Assembly: GCA_963663605.2 (NCBI GenBank)
Contig: CAXXVF010000002.1
Coordinates: 2,170,001 to 2,234,000, forward strand
Length of the DNA stretch: 64,000 nucleotides
From: Sporobacter sp963663605
Lineage (GTDB): Bacteria; Bacillota; Clostridia; Oscillospirales; Oscillospiraceae
Reading direction: 5' to 3'
The notes beneath the pieces are model-generated. The model made no database searches. It worked only from the letters and a program-made list of their open reading frames with translations, and was not told the DNA's origin. Below are positions 41,922 through 50,182 of the stretch, in pieces (position 1 is the stretch's first letter; each line of letters starts with the position of its first letter). Both the position numbers and the translations under genes were made by a program.

Positions 41922-41950
41922 TTGACAAGTGTAAATATATATGCTATTTT
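41922..41950 (+). promoter_or_regulatory. Promoter of the T-box/ligase transcript
   Basis: TTGACA (41922-41927), 17-base spacer, TATTTT (41945-41950), just before the T-box stem I. Confidence 0.7.
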
Positions 41951-41963
41951 TTGATTAATATTC

Positions 41964-42225
41964 AAAAAGCTGTGACGAAGACGGTTGGGCCGTCCTTTTC
42001 CCAGAGAGCCGGCAAATGGTGAAAAGCCGGTATCAGGGCCGCCCGCAGACTATCCCTTCCGAGCCGGGGTCCGAACGCATGAGATTATGCCAGTAGACGC
42101 CTCCCGTATGGCTGCGTTAAAGCCAGAGGCCTGTCAGGGCCTTTAAAGTGGTGTGTGCAGCACAATTTGAGTGGTACCGCGGATTTTTCCGTCTCAAGGA
42201 TCATGTATCTTTGAGACGGTTTTAT
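41964..42225 (+). promoter_or_regulatory. T-box riboswitch (tRNA-sensing leader)
   Basis: Hallmarks in order: the k-turn strand GTGACGAAGA (41972-41981), the AG bulge AGAGAG (42003-42008), the apical loop with GGTGAAAAGCCGG (42018-42030), a descending stem I ending CTTCCGAGCC, and the antiterminator core GTGGTACCGCGG (42171-42182). A terminator hairpin follows at 42189-42219 with TTTTAT. The UGGU of the T-box (42172-42175) calls for a tRNA with discriminator A, which excludes Thr, Gly, Ser and Trp. The specifier lies in CAGACTATCCC (42046-42056); AUC (Ile), UAU (Tyr) or CUA (Leu) are the candidate readings and I cannot decide by eye. It controls the ligase gene 80 bases downstream. Confidence 0.9.
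42189..42225 (+). terminator. Regulated terminator of the T-box leader
   Basis: CCGTCTCAAGGA (42189-42200) pairs with TCTTTGAGACGG (42208-42219), 7-base loop, then TTTTAT. Its 5' arm overlaps the region used by the antiterminator. Confidence 0.88.
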
Positions 42226-42304
42226 ATTCAGGGCGTGCCGTTCCCGTCATCACGTGAATCATTATATAAAAACCGGCGGTCAGCCGGAGAAAAGGAAGGT
42301 TCGT

Positions 42305-44575
42305 ATGGCTCAGAAAGAACAAACGAATACTGCGCTGTTAGAGGTTGCCGAGCGTATCCGCGAGCTGCGCGATATCATTGGATTTACTCAGGAAGAGATG
42401 GCCGTCAAAACGGATGTTTCCGAAAAAACGTATGCCTCGTATGAGTCCGGCAGTATCGATTTGCCGTTTACCTTTATTCATAAATGCGCGCAGCTTTTCG
42501 GCGTCGAGCTGACAGAACTTCTGCAGGGCAGCAGCGCGCATCTTAAGTCCTATACGGTCACCCGGAAGGGCAAAGGCCGGATGACGGCCCATGAACCCGG
42601 GATCGAGATCCGGGACTTGGCGCCGCTTTTCCGGCATAAAATCGTCGAGCCTTTCTGGGTAACATATTCATATTCGGAAGAGCAGCAGAACCGGCCCATA
42701 AAGCTTGCAAAGCATGCCGGACAGGAATTTGACTTTATTTTAAGCGGCAGGCTCAAGGTCCAGATCGGCGAACATACCGAAATCCTGTCCAAAGGCGACA
42801 GCATCTACTACAACAGCTCTACGCCCCACGGTATGATTGCCGTCGACGGCGGAGACTGCGTTTTCTGCGCGGTCGTCATCCCCACGGAGCAGGAGGACAA
42901 GCAGGAGCCGGCTGAGATCATAGAGCCGGTCGTAGAAACGAAACCCCTTGTTTTCGAGGACTTTATCACGCCCGTTGAAGACCGGCACGGCGCGCTTTTG
43001 TCCATTTCATTTAAAAATGAAAAGCGCTTCAATTTTGCGTTTGATATTGTGGATAAACTCGCCGAAAGAAAACCCGAAAAGCTGGCGATGCTGCATATCG
43101 ACCGCAACAAAGTCGAGCGCCGCTTTACCTTCAACGACATCAGCAAGATGTCCTCCCGAGCGGCCAATTACTTCAAGTCCCTCGGGATCAAAAAGGGTGA
43201 CCGCGTTATGCTCGTTTTAAAACGCAACTACCAGTTCTGGATCTCGATCATCGCGCTTAATAAGCTGGGCGCCGTCGCCATCCCCGCGACGGATCAGCTT
43301 CTGGAGAAAGATTTCGTTTATCGCTTTAACAAGGCGGACATAAGCGCAATCATCTGCACCGTCGAGTCGGGCGCGCCCCAGGAAGCCGAGCAGGCAATGG
43401 CCCAGTGCCCGCAGGTCGCCGTGCGGATCATCGCCTCCGGCACGCGTGAAGGCTGGCATCACTTCGACAGTGAATATGAGATGTTCCGCAGCTCGTTCGC
43501 CCGTTCGGAAGACACCGCCTGCGGAGACGATCCGATGCTGATGTATTTCACATCGGGCACGACCGGCTACCCGAAGATCGCTCTGCATTCCTGCACCTAT
43601 CCGCTCGGTCACTTTATCACGGCAAAATACTGGCACTGCGTCGACCCCGACGGTATCCACTTCACCATTTCGGACACCGGCTGGGGCAAAGCGGTCTGGG
43701 GTAAGCTGTATGGCCAGTGGCTGTGCGAAGCCGCCGTTTTCACATATGATTTTGACCGGTTCGACCCGGGCGACATCCTGCCGATGTTCCGTGAATATAA
43801 CATCACGACCTTCTGCGCGCCGCCGACGATATACAGATTCTTGATCAAGGAGGACCTCTCCGGATACGACCTGTCGACCATCAAACACGCCACAACAGCG
43901 GGCGAAGCCTTAAATCCCGAGGTCTTCAACCAGTTTAAAAAGGCCACCGGCCTGTCCGTCATGGAAGGTTTCGGCCAGACGGAGACGACGCTCGCGCTCG
44001 GCAGCCTCGTCGGCATGACGCCGAGGGTCGGTTCGATGGGCAAGCCGACGCCGCTTTTCGACATCGACGTCGTAGACGGCGACGGCAACCCTGCCGGCGT
44101 CGGCGAGACCGGCGAGATCATCGTCCGGACGGACAAGGGCACCCCCTGCGGGCTGTTTGCCGGTTACTACCGGGACGAGGAACGGACAAATGCCGCCTGG
44201 CATGACGGACTTTATCATACGGGAGACACGGCGTGGAAAGACGAGGAAGGCTATTACTGGTTTGTCGGGCGTGTGGACGACGTCATCAAGTCCTCCGGCT
44301 ACCGTATCGGGCCGTTCGAGGTCGAGAGTGTCATCATGGAGCTGCCGTATGTCCTGGAGTGCGCCGTTTCCCCCGCGCCCGATGATATCCGGGGACAGGT
44401 GGTCAAGGCCAGCATCGTTCTTACAAAAGGTGCCGAACCGACGGAAGAACTCAAAAAAGAGATCCAGGAATATGTAAAAGCGCACACCGCGCCGTATAAA
44501 TATCCGCGCATCGTCGTCTTCCGCGATTCGCTCCCGAAGACCATCAGCGGCAAGATACAGAGAAACAAGCTGTAA
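42305..44575 (+). CDS. Three-domain protein: XRE helix-turn-helix, cupin, and acyl-CoA ligase (AMP-binding)
   Basis: 756 aa from the ATG with GGAAGG five bases upstream. Residues 15-72 are an XRE-type helix-turn-helix (ERIRELRDIIGFTQEEMAVK). Residues about 118-192 are a cupin with GQEFDFILSGRLKVQIGEH and STPHGMIAVDGGD. Residues about 250-750 are an adenylate-forming acyl-CoA synthetase with the P-loop MYFTSGTTGYPKIA (about 413-426), GQTETT, the YHTGD motif and the catalytic Lys in SLPKTISGKIQRNKL. The ligase half resembles ACSM-type medium-chain/branched/aromatic acid ligases. HTH-cupin pairs are common regulators, but their fusion to a ligase is unusual. A T-box controls it, so the acid may be linked to one amino acid. 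Confidence 0.9.
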   Translation: MAQKEQTNTALLEVAERIRELRDIIGFTQEEMAVKTDVSEKTYASYESGSIDLPFTFIHKCAQLFGVELTELLQGSSAHLKSYTVTRKGKGRMTAHEPGIEIRDLAPLFRHKIVEPFWVTYSYSEEQQNRPIKLAKHAGQEFDFILSGRLKVQIGEHTEILSKGDSIYYNSSTPHGMIAVDGGDCVFCAVVIPTEQEDKQEPAEIIEPVVETKPLVFEDFITPVEDRHGALLSISFKNEKRFNFAFDIVDKLAERKPEKLAMLHIDRNKVERRFTFNDISKMSSRAANYFKSLGIKKGDRVMLVLKRNYQFWISIIALNKLGAVAIPATDQLLEKDFVYRFNKADISAIICTVESGAPQEAEQAMAQCPQVAVRIIASGTREGWHHFDSEYEMFRSSFARSEDTACGDDPMLMYFTSGTTGYPKIALHSCTYPLGHFITAKYWHCVDPDGIHFTISDTGWGKAVWGKLYGQWLCEAAVFTYDFDRFDPGDILPMFREYNITTFCAPPTIYRFLIKEDLSGYDLSTIKHATTAGEALNPEVFNQFKKATGLSVMEGFGQTETTLALGSLVGMTPRVGSMGKPTPLFDIDVVDGDGNPAGVGETGEIIVRTDKGTPCGLFAGYYRDEERTNAAWHDGLYHTGDTAWKDEEGYYWFVGRVDDVIKSSGYRIGPFEVESVIMELPYVLECAVSPAPDDIRGQVVKASIVLTKGAEPTEELKKEIQEYVKAHTAPYKYPRIVVFRDSLPKTISGKIQRNKL

Positions 44576-44576
44576 T
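44486..44576 (+). repeat. 91-bp direct repeat, copy A (3' end of the ligase gene)
   Basis: Last 30 codons and stop of the ligase gene. It matches 45590-45680 at 89 of 91 positions by eye. The two differences fall in one Arg codon (AGA here, CGG in copy B), so the encoded ends are identical. Confidence 0.9.
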
Positions 44577-44584
44577 ATGACGCT

Positions 44585-44630
44585 AAAAGGGGCTGTAGCA
44601 ATGTTTTCGTTTTGCTACAGCCCCTTTTTT
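44585..44630 (+). terminator. Strong terminator of the ligase gene
   Basis: AAAAGGGGCTGTAGCA (44585-44600) and TGCTACAGCCCCTTTT (44613-44628) form a perfect 16-bp stem, then TT. Confidence 0.93.
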
Positions 44631-44642
44631 AGTATTATGATC

Positions 44643-45500
44643 TTACATCGTTTGTGACTCAAAACCCGGATTAAAGACCTCATTAGTACAGACACCGTGT
44701 CTTACAGCGTTATCCTTCAGCGATGTATACATTCCCGCCAGCGTCGCTGCGCGATAGGGATGCACAAAAAAGACACCGACGCCAAAACAAAGAAACCCAA
44801 GCAGATACCAGCCGATGAAAGACAGCTCCAGAACAAAGATTTCCATCTTAAATCCCTTCGTCATTGCCATACTGAGCTTGAGCGCTCTGTCATATCCGAT
44901 ATGCGGGTTATCCGCGAGGATATACGGAACCAGATAATACGCATAATACTTAATGATTCCAGGGATTATGAACAAGAGTGTCCATAAAAATTGAAACAGC
45001 ATGCTCCAGGCCATAGCGCCGACTATTTTGAAATAGCGCTACTCACGGAAGGCATAAAATAACTCCGAAATCTCTCCCTGTCTCTTTCGATTATTAATGA
45101 AATACTTTGCAGAACCTACTGCCATCATATTTCCAATAAAAATATTATATAACAGGCTCAGCAGTGACGCAGAGGTTGAAAACGACAGCAGCCCCAATAC
45201 AACAGGCCCGGGCACAAAATCAGTAAACGCGCTAATTCTATAAATAAAATTGGCAATACTCTGCGGATAACTTAAAAGGTTGATGATTACAATCGAAATC
45301 AGGCAGACAAGAAAGGCATACCAGTATCGGCCACGTAGTGCTTCTTTGGCATCAGCCTTCAGTTTTGGACGATCAAACCCATAATTGTTTTGAGCCCCGG
45401 GAATCGGATGAAAGGTTTCGTGCCCGGGTGCATCCGCACCGCAGCTCGGGCAAAAGGTGTTATAAATGGGTATATCAGCACCGCATTTATCACATTTCAT
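44643..45500 (-). pseudogene. Zinc-ribbon DUF975 membrane protein interrupted by an in-frame amber codon
   Basis: 285 codons in one frame, with TAG at codon 154 (45039-45041). The first part (153 aa) has a zinc ribbon CDKCGADIPIYNTFCPSCG followed by membrane segments; it ends FYAFRE. The second part resumes RYFKIVGAMAWSMLFQFLW in the same frame and carries the DUF975 signature GYDRALKLSMAMTKG and LSFIGWYLLGFLC. Both halves align to one DUF975 protein, so a single TGG-to-TAG (Trp) change is the simplest cause. TAG is an ordinary stop here (secY, rplO, rpsC, rplV), which argues against pyrrolysine readthrough. It could also be a sequencing error. Confidence 0.85.
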
Positions 45501-45589
45501 GTTGTTTCTCCTTATATTTTGTATATCATCCTATATAATACCATCTTATAAACGGGAGTACAACACAATTACCCATATCTTCCATACTG

Positions 45590-45680
45590 ACCGCGCCGTA
45601 TAAATATCCGCGCATCGTCGTCTTCCGCGATTCGCTCCCGAAGACCATCAGCGGCAAGATACAGCGGAACAAGCTGTAAT
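45590..45680 (+). pseudogene. Duplicated 3' fragment of the acyl-CoA ligase gene (copy B)
   Basis: Encodes LTAPYKYPRIVVFRDSLPKT onward to IQRNKL and a TAA stop in the ligase frame, but nothing of the gene lies upstream of 45590. Compared with 44486-44576 only an AGA to CGG Arg codon differs. It is followed by a strong terminator at 45710-45754, as a real gene end would be. Best read as the surviving end of a second ligase copy, or the original end displaced by the inserted DUF975 segment. Confidence 0.85.
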
Positions 45681-45709
45681 TCACAGCTGAGCGGTCACAC
45701 GTAAAAAGA

Positions 45710-45754
45710 AAAACGCAGGCTTTCGCATCCGGGGTGCGTGTAAGCCTGCGTTTT
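45710..45754. terminator. Strong terminator, probably bidirectional
   Basis: AAAACGCAGGCTT (45710-45722) and AAGCCTGCGTTTT (45742-45754) form a perfect 13-bp stem. It lies between the ligase-end fragment and the convergent acyltransferase gene. Confidence 0.9.
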
Positions 45755-45770
45755 ATACGATCATTATGTA

Positions 45771-47018
45771 TCAGCTGCCTAAGGCGGCTGTTTCCTCTTC
45801 CGGCTGCTTTGCCTTATATCGGCCATACAGCGGCTTTGCGATAAACTTTTTGACAGCGGCGATGAGCAGCGTAATCAGGATGGCGGTCACAATGACCATG
45901 ACCATAAAAACAAGCGCGTCTTTCCATGTCATTGGCTTGAAGGTTCCGCCTGACCCGTACCCGCCCGTATCCGCAAAAAACTGCGAGAGCATCTTGGCAA
46001 AACCCGATTTTCCGTATATCATCCCGAACTTCATCTTGAGATTAAGATAGTAGCTGACGACGGGTATATGGCACAAATACATCGTCAGCGTAATGCTGCC
46101 CGCGCGGCGCCAGAGGGGACCGAGCTTGTTCAGCCCTTTTGAAATAAAATCTATATTCAGAAAAGACAGAAGCACAATGAGCAGGATATAAACCATTCTG
46201 CGGTAATTGTCAAGCCCCAGCGGCTGAAACAGCGTCAGAGCAAAAAACCTGTAGATGGCATACAACTCCAGAAGCGTGAGAACGATCTGCCAGACGATAC
46301 CGAGTTTTTTCTTTGAGATATATTCGTATAGATAGAACATCGACATGCCGAAGCTCATCTCCGCGATACCCCGTATCATCCCGGCATTGAAAAAACCCAT
46401 CGGAATGTAGAAATCGAGGATCTTCTCCGCGTTCAGCGCAAAGAAGATATAAAAGAATATTCCGATCGCGGGCGCAGCGAACTTAATAAAATCATAGTTT
46501 TTATATATCGCGTATGTATAGATATAGCCGACCACAAGCAGCACGGTCAGAAACCATATCGGTACAAGCGGTGCATTGCCGTCGTTGAATCCGAAAGGCG
46601 TCCCGACAAGCAGGAGCCATTCCCACTCGGTATTTATCGCCATCTCGAGCTTGCTGCCGCTTTGCATGAACATAAAGGAGGGCGCAGCCAGCCAGAGGAT
46701 CATAACGGCAATCAAAATCGGGTAGATAACCTTTAATTTTTTTTTGACGAATTCGACGGCCTTGGCACTCGCTTCCCGCACCGATACCGGTTCGGTCCGG
46801 CCCGCGAGGCTTCTCTTTGCCGACATGGCCATCGTGAAGCCTGCCAATACAAAGAAGAATTCGACTGCGCTTGAGCCCGACGGAAAATAGGTTTGATTGC
46901 CAAGGTAAATTTCCAGATGGTACAAACAAACGATAACTGTAAAGAAGAACCGCCAAAACTCTGCGGACATGACTCTCTGGCTTTTTGACGGCGCGAGCGT
47001 TGCCGATTGGGTAGCCAT
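45771..47018 (-). CDS. Acyltransferase family 3 membrane protein (OafA-like)
   Basis: 415 aa from MATQSATLAPSKSQRVMSAE; AGGAGG is six bases before the ATG. About ten membrane segments. The first one holds RFFFTVIVCLYHLEIYLGNQ and SSAVEFFFVLAGFTMAMSA, matching the family's R...H and FF..SGF/AGF motifs. Such enzymes O-acylate surface polysaccharides, peptidoglycan or lipids; the substrate is unknown. Single gene. Confidence 0.85.
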   Translation of the reverse strand: MATQSATLAPSKSQRVMSAEFWRFFFTVIVCLYHLEIYLGNQTYFPSGSSAVEFFFVLAGFTMAMSAKRSLAGRTEPVSVREASAKAVEFVKKKLKVIYPILIAVMILWLAAPSFMFMQSGSKLEMAINTEWEWLLLVGTPFGFNDGNAPLVPIWFLTVLLVVGYIYTYAIYKNYDFIKFAAPAIGIFFYIFFALNAEKILDFYIPMGFFNAGMIRGIAEMSFGMSMFYLYEYISKKKLGIVWQIVLTLLELYAIYRFFALTLFQPLGLDNYRRMVYILLIVLLSFLNIDFISKGLNKLGPLWRRAGSITLTMYLCHIPVVSYYLNLKMKFGMIYGKSGFAKMLSQFFADTGGYGSGGTFKPMTWKDALVFMVMVIVTAILITLLIAAVKKFIAKPLYGRYKAKQPEEETAALGS

Positions 47019-47242
47019 GGGATTCCTCCTTTTAACATACCGTGCGCCGGAGTCCCTTTTTAACATCGGCGCCTGTAGGCTTCATTTGGTGTTTATCATA
47101 ACATAAAATCCGCCCCTGCGATATGATTTTTCACATTTTCAGCATGCGTAAAAACTATCCAGTATGTCATAAATGATAAAAATCCTGCAGTCCTGCCGCC
47201 CATCTTCATTTTGTCAAGCCCGCACACTTTATAAAATCGCTG

Positions 47243-47271
47243 TTGACAGCGTCGGCAAAGTCTGATATAGT
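47243..47271 (+). promoter_or_regulatory. Promoter of the second GntR/ABC operon
   Basis: TTGACA (47243-47248), 17-base spacer, TATAGT (47266-47271), 46 bases before the ATG. Confidence 0.78.
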
Positions 47272-47272
47272 G

Positions 47273-47288
47273 CATTACACTAGTAATG
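47273..47288. promoter_or_regulatory. Operator-like inverted repeat after the -10
   Basis: CATTAC-ACTA-GTAATG, a 6-base dyad one base after the -10 box, placed as in the first GntR/ABC operon (dyad at 18267-18293). Likely the autoregulatory site of the GntR protein. Confidence 0.5.
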
Positions 47289-47316
47289 TACTATTGTACC
47301 AAAAGGCGGTGACGGG

Positions 47317-47691
47317 ATGCAACTGTACGGTGACAAGCTGTCGCCAATTTACGTGCAGATCGCGCAATGGCTGGAAGACTGTATCATTGACGGTACGCTC
47401 AGCGAGGATGAGCGTGTCTATTCTCAGTACCAGCTCGCGGAGATGTTCAACATCAACCCCGCGACGGCGGCCAAGGGCCTGAGCATTCTGGTCGGCGACG
47501 GGACCATTTACAAAAAACGCGGCCTCGGCATGTTTGTTTCGCCGGATTCCAGGGCGATCATTATCAAGAAAAGAAAAGCTGAGGTGTTTGAGCAGATGAC
47601 CCGCCAGCTAGTCGCCGAAGCCAGGAAGCTGGATATCGGCAAGCAGCAGCTGCTCGATGCGATCAATCAGAGCTATGATAGTGAGGGATAA
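47317..47691 (+). CDS. YtrA-subfamily GntR regulator (second copy type)
   Basis: 124 aa. GntR winged helix: DKLSPIYVQIAQWLEDCIID, YSQYQLAEMFNINPATAAKG, and VGDGTIYKKRGLGMFVSP, followed by a short helical tail (EVFEQMTRQLVAEARKLD). Probably represses the downstream ABC genes. Distinct in sequence from the regulator at 18312. Confidence 0.9.
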   Translation: MQLYGDKLSPIYVQIAQWLEDCIIDGTLSEDERVYSQYQLAEMFNINPATAAKGLSILVGDGTIYKKRGLGMFVSPDSRAIIIKKRKAEVFEQMTRQLVAEARKLDIGKQQLLDAINQSYDSEG

Positions 47692-47693
47692 TT

Positions 47694-48593
47694 TTGGACA
47701 TTGTCAAAACAAGCGGCCTGGTAAAGGCCTTCGGGAGCATAAAGGCCATAGACAACCTGACTTTGGGTATCGAGGAAAACAAGATAACCGGCCTGATCGG
47801 CCGAAACGGCGCGGGCAAAACGACGCTGCTAAAGCTGCTGGCCGGGTATTTAAGGCCGTCGGACGGCACGGTCGCCGTCTTCGGGGAAAACCCCTTTAAA
47901 AGCCTGTCCGTATCAAGTAATCTGATCTTTGTCGACGACGACATGCGGTTTCCCCAATCGATGAACTTAAGCGATATCCTCACGGAGATGAAGCGGTTTT
48001 ACCGCTCTTTCGACGCTGCGCTGGCCGGCAGGCTGCTGAAATATTTTGGGATTAATCCAAAAAACCGCACGTCTAAGCTTTCTAAAGGCATGCGCAGCAC
48101 CTTTTTCGCCGCGCTCGGTATAGCCGCGCGCGTGCCCCTGACGATATTTGACGAGCCAACGACCGGGATGGACGCGGCCGTCCGCCGTGACTTTTACCGC
48201 GCGCTGCTCAAGGAATACATCGCGCACCCCCGGACGGTCATTCTGTCGAGCCATCTGCTGGGCGAGCTGTCGGATCTGCTGGAGGATATCGTGCTTCTCG
48301 ACGGCGGACGGCTCGTTAAAAAGCTCACGTCCGACGAGGCCGGGACATACGCCGTAGGCCTGCGGGGGCCGGAGGCCGCCGCCGATAAGCTCATCGGCGG
48401 CCGGGACATCCTGCACCGCGAGGAACTCGCACCGGGCATCGTATTCGTCGCGGCCAAAGCGCCACTGAGTGCCGAAGAAACGCTTTCGGCGCGCGAGCTC
48501 GGCCTGGAGCTGCTGCCCGTGAAGGCCGACGAGCTGTGCATTTATCTGACGCAAAACGGCAGGGGAGGTATCGATAATGTCATCCGGCAATAA
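47694..48593 (+). CDS. ABC transporter ATP-binding protein
   Basis: 299 aa from a TTG start two bases after the regulator stop (GAGGG six bases upstream). Walker A GRNGAGKTT, signature LSKGMRST, Walker B LTIFDEPTTGMDA, and switch-His LSSHLLGELSD are present. C-terminal 80 residues are a variable extension. It is cotranscribed with the regulator and the permease, which it overlaps by 17 bases. Confidence 0.93.
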   Translation: MDIVKTSGLVKAFGSIKAIDNLTLGIEENKITGLIGRNGAGKTTLLKLLAGYLRPSDGTVAVFGENPFKSLSVSSNLIFVDDDMRFPQSMNLSDILTEMKRFYRSFDAALAGRLLKYFGINPKNRTSKLSKGMRSTFFAALGIAARVPLTIFDEPTTGMDAAVRRDFYRALLKEYIAHPRTVILSSHLLGELSDLLEDIVLLDGGRLVKKLTSDEAGTYAVGLRGPEAAADKLIGGRDILHREELAPGIVFVAAKAPLSAEETLSARELGLELLPVKADELCIYLTQNGRGGIDNVIRQ

Positions 48594-49329
48594 CGCACAT
48601 AACTTCATTAAACTCACGGCCAAGCAGTACCGTTATAAGCTGCGGGCGAATTCGGGCTATCTGGCCGCTCTGGTTCTCGCGCAGATACTCGGCATGGTAT
48701 TGGGTTGTTCCGGTTCCGGCTCCGGCTCAACAGGCGGCAGCACGTTTCACCTCACTACGCATATCTACTCGGCCAAACTCATCGTTATTTTCTCCGTCAT
48801 ATGGAGCTTTGCGCTGGCGATTTTAGTATCCTCGCGCGGGAGCAAGGATGCGCCCTTCTCCCTTCTGGGCAACAGGAATACGGACAGCCTGTCCGATATC
48901 GTCTTTCTTCTGACGGGCTGCCTGTTCGGCGCTGTGACGACGGCTCTTTCCGGCGCTGCGCTCCGCGTCGTCCTGCTTCCGTTTATCCACGGACAGATTA
49001 TAGCCGACGGATTTTATCCCGCGTTTGGACAATTAGGGATCGTCGCTTTTGCGACCTTTATGTACATGCTGCTTTTTTCCGCGGCCGGCTACTTCTCAGG
49101 AACCCTGATCCGGATCAGCAAATTATTCATTATCCCAATCGGCGTTTTTATAATCTTCCTAATTTTTTACAGCAACACCTATTCCGACAGCCTTTCGTTT
49201 CTGGATGCGTCCGAGCAGTCGTACAAAAGCGGCCTGCCAACACCGTTCATCTGGATTATGCTGGGTATCTTCGCTGTGCTGTATGTCCTCAGCGCCGTCA
49301 TTTCAAGCCGCATGGAGGTGAAAAAATAA
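48577..49329 (+). CDS. ABC transporter permease (six-helix membrane protein)
   Basis: 250 aa with about six hydrophobic segments and a Gly/Ser-rich loop (SGSGSGSTGG) after the first. Overlaps the ATPase gene by 17 bases and the next gene by one (TAATG). Likely membrane half of the exporter. No family name assigned beyond ABC-2-like. Confidence 0.8.
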   Translation: MSSGNNAHNFIKLTAKQYRYKLRANSGYLAALVLAQILGMVLGCSGSGSGSTGGSTFHLTTHIYSAKLIVIFSVIWSFALAILVSSRGSKDAPFSLLGNRNTDSLSDIVFLLTGCLFGAVTTALSGAALRVVLLPFIHGQIIADGFYPAFGQLGIVAFATFMYMLLFSAAGYFSGTLIRISKLFIIPIGVFIIFLIFYSNTYSDSLSFLDASEQSYKSGLPTPFIWIMLGIFAVLYVLSAVISSRMEVKK

Positions 49330-50060
49330 TGACCGTCGCAATATTGGCAAATCTTATCATCCTGGCCGGCATCACCGGTATCGCAGGCCTCATATTCGGG
49401 CTGTTCGTCAGGCGCGGGCTGAGCATAAAAGTCAATTTTATTCTCATCGGCTGCTATCTCGCGCTCCTGGCCGTGCTGACGGGCTTGTGTTATATCATCC
49501 CCTCAAGTCGGCTGGTAGCGGCGGCCGATCCGGAAAAGGCGTGGCGGAATTTCAATAACGGAGAGTCCGCGATCAAGCAAAGCATCATTGACGGCAGCTT
49601 CGATCCGCCCGAGGATTTTTATAAGGCGGAATACAGCTTCGACCTGCCCGGCGACGATATCCGCATCACCGCAGACCCTCAATTATTTAATACAATCTAT
49701 GTCGGCACCAAGGGCGCGGACGCGCCCGACAACGGCAGGAAGACGATCGATATTTATAGTTATATCGGCGGCAACGCCACTTTTAACGGGGAATATTACA
49801 ACATCCTGACCAACGACCACCCCGTGATCAAGCTCATAAACAAAACCCTGACGATCAGGCCGGTGACGGATATCAGGCTTGATTTTCACAGATTTGACGA
49901 TAAAGACGCCGTACCGTTTTTCTTTGAAGACTGGAATCCTGATTATTACTTCAGCGGAACGAGCGGCTTTCAATGCGTCATCGTGCTGCTCCCGCCCGGC
50001 GTGTCGTATACCGGCGACAGGGCCGAACCCTTATCCGCCTTTTTAAGCCCGGGCGTCTGA
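49329..50060 (+). CDS. Membrane-anchored protein of the GntR/ABC operon
   Basis: 243 aa. Two N-terminal membrane segments (about 4-27 and 37-60) are followed by a hydrophilic domain of some 180 residues, probably outside the cell. The open frame extends upstream to 48705, but that part only overlaps the permease gene in another frame; the ATG at 49329 overlaps the permease stop (TAATG). The function is unknown, perhaps an accessory sensing or binding subunit of the exporter. Confidence 0.75.
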   Translation: MTVAILANLIILAGITGIAGLIFGLFVRRGLSIKVNFILIGCYLALLAVLTGLCYIIPSSRLVAAADPEKAWRNFNNGESAIKQSIIDGSFDPPEDFYKAEYSFDLPGDDIRITADPQLFNTIYVGTKGADAPDNGRKTIDIYSYIGGNATFNGEYYNILTNDHPVIKLINKTLTIRPVTDIRLDFHRFDDKDAVPFFFEDWNPDYYFSGTSGFQCVIVLLPPGVSYTGDRAEPLSAFLSPGV

Positions 50061-50079
50061 TGCAAACCTGGACGGATGT

Positions 50080-50114
50080 AAAACGAAGACAGCGCGCGGC
50101 GCTGTCTTCGTTTT
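50080..50114. terminator. Strong bidirectional terminator
   Basis: AAAACGAAGACAGCGC (50080-50095) and GCGCTGTCTTCGTTTT (50099-50114), a perfect 16-bp stem with a 3-base loop, between the convergent ABC operon and the reductase gene. Confidence 0.93.
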
Positions 50115-50182
50115 GCTGTCCATCTTCCGATTGATACGGGAAGGGATACTATCGTCTGTATTGAGTTAAGGCAGACCGCCGC

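Noticed and set aside
41964..42225. Thr specifier (ACU at 42049-42051) for the T-box
   Set aside because: ACU followed by A would fit the usual specifier context, but the T-box UGGU needs a tRNA with discriminator A, and tRNA-Thr in Firmicutes has U there.
45039..45041. Pyrrolysine readthrough of the TAG in the DUF975 gene
   Set aside because: TAG terminates several essential genes in the same window (secY, rplO, rpsC, rplV), and the protein is not a methylamine methyltransferase. A nonsense mutation is simpler.
48705..49328. 208-codon upstream extension of the third gene in the second GntR/ABC operon
   Set aside because: It lies out of frame inside the permease gene and has low-quality, Arg/Pro-rich composition; the ATG at 49329 overlaps the permease stop as expected for coupled genes.
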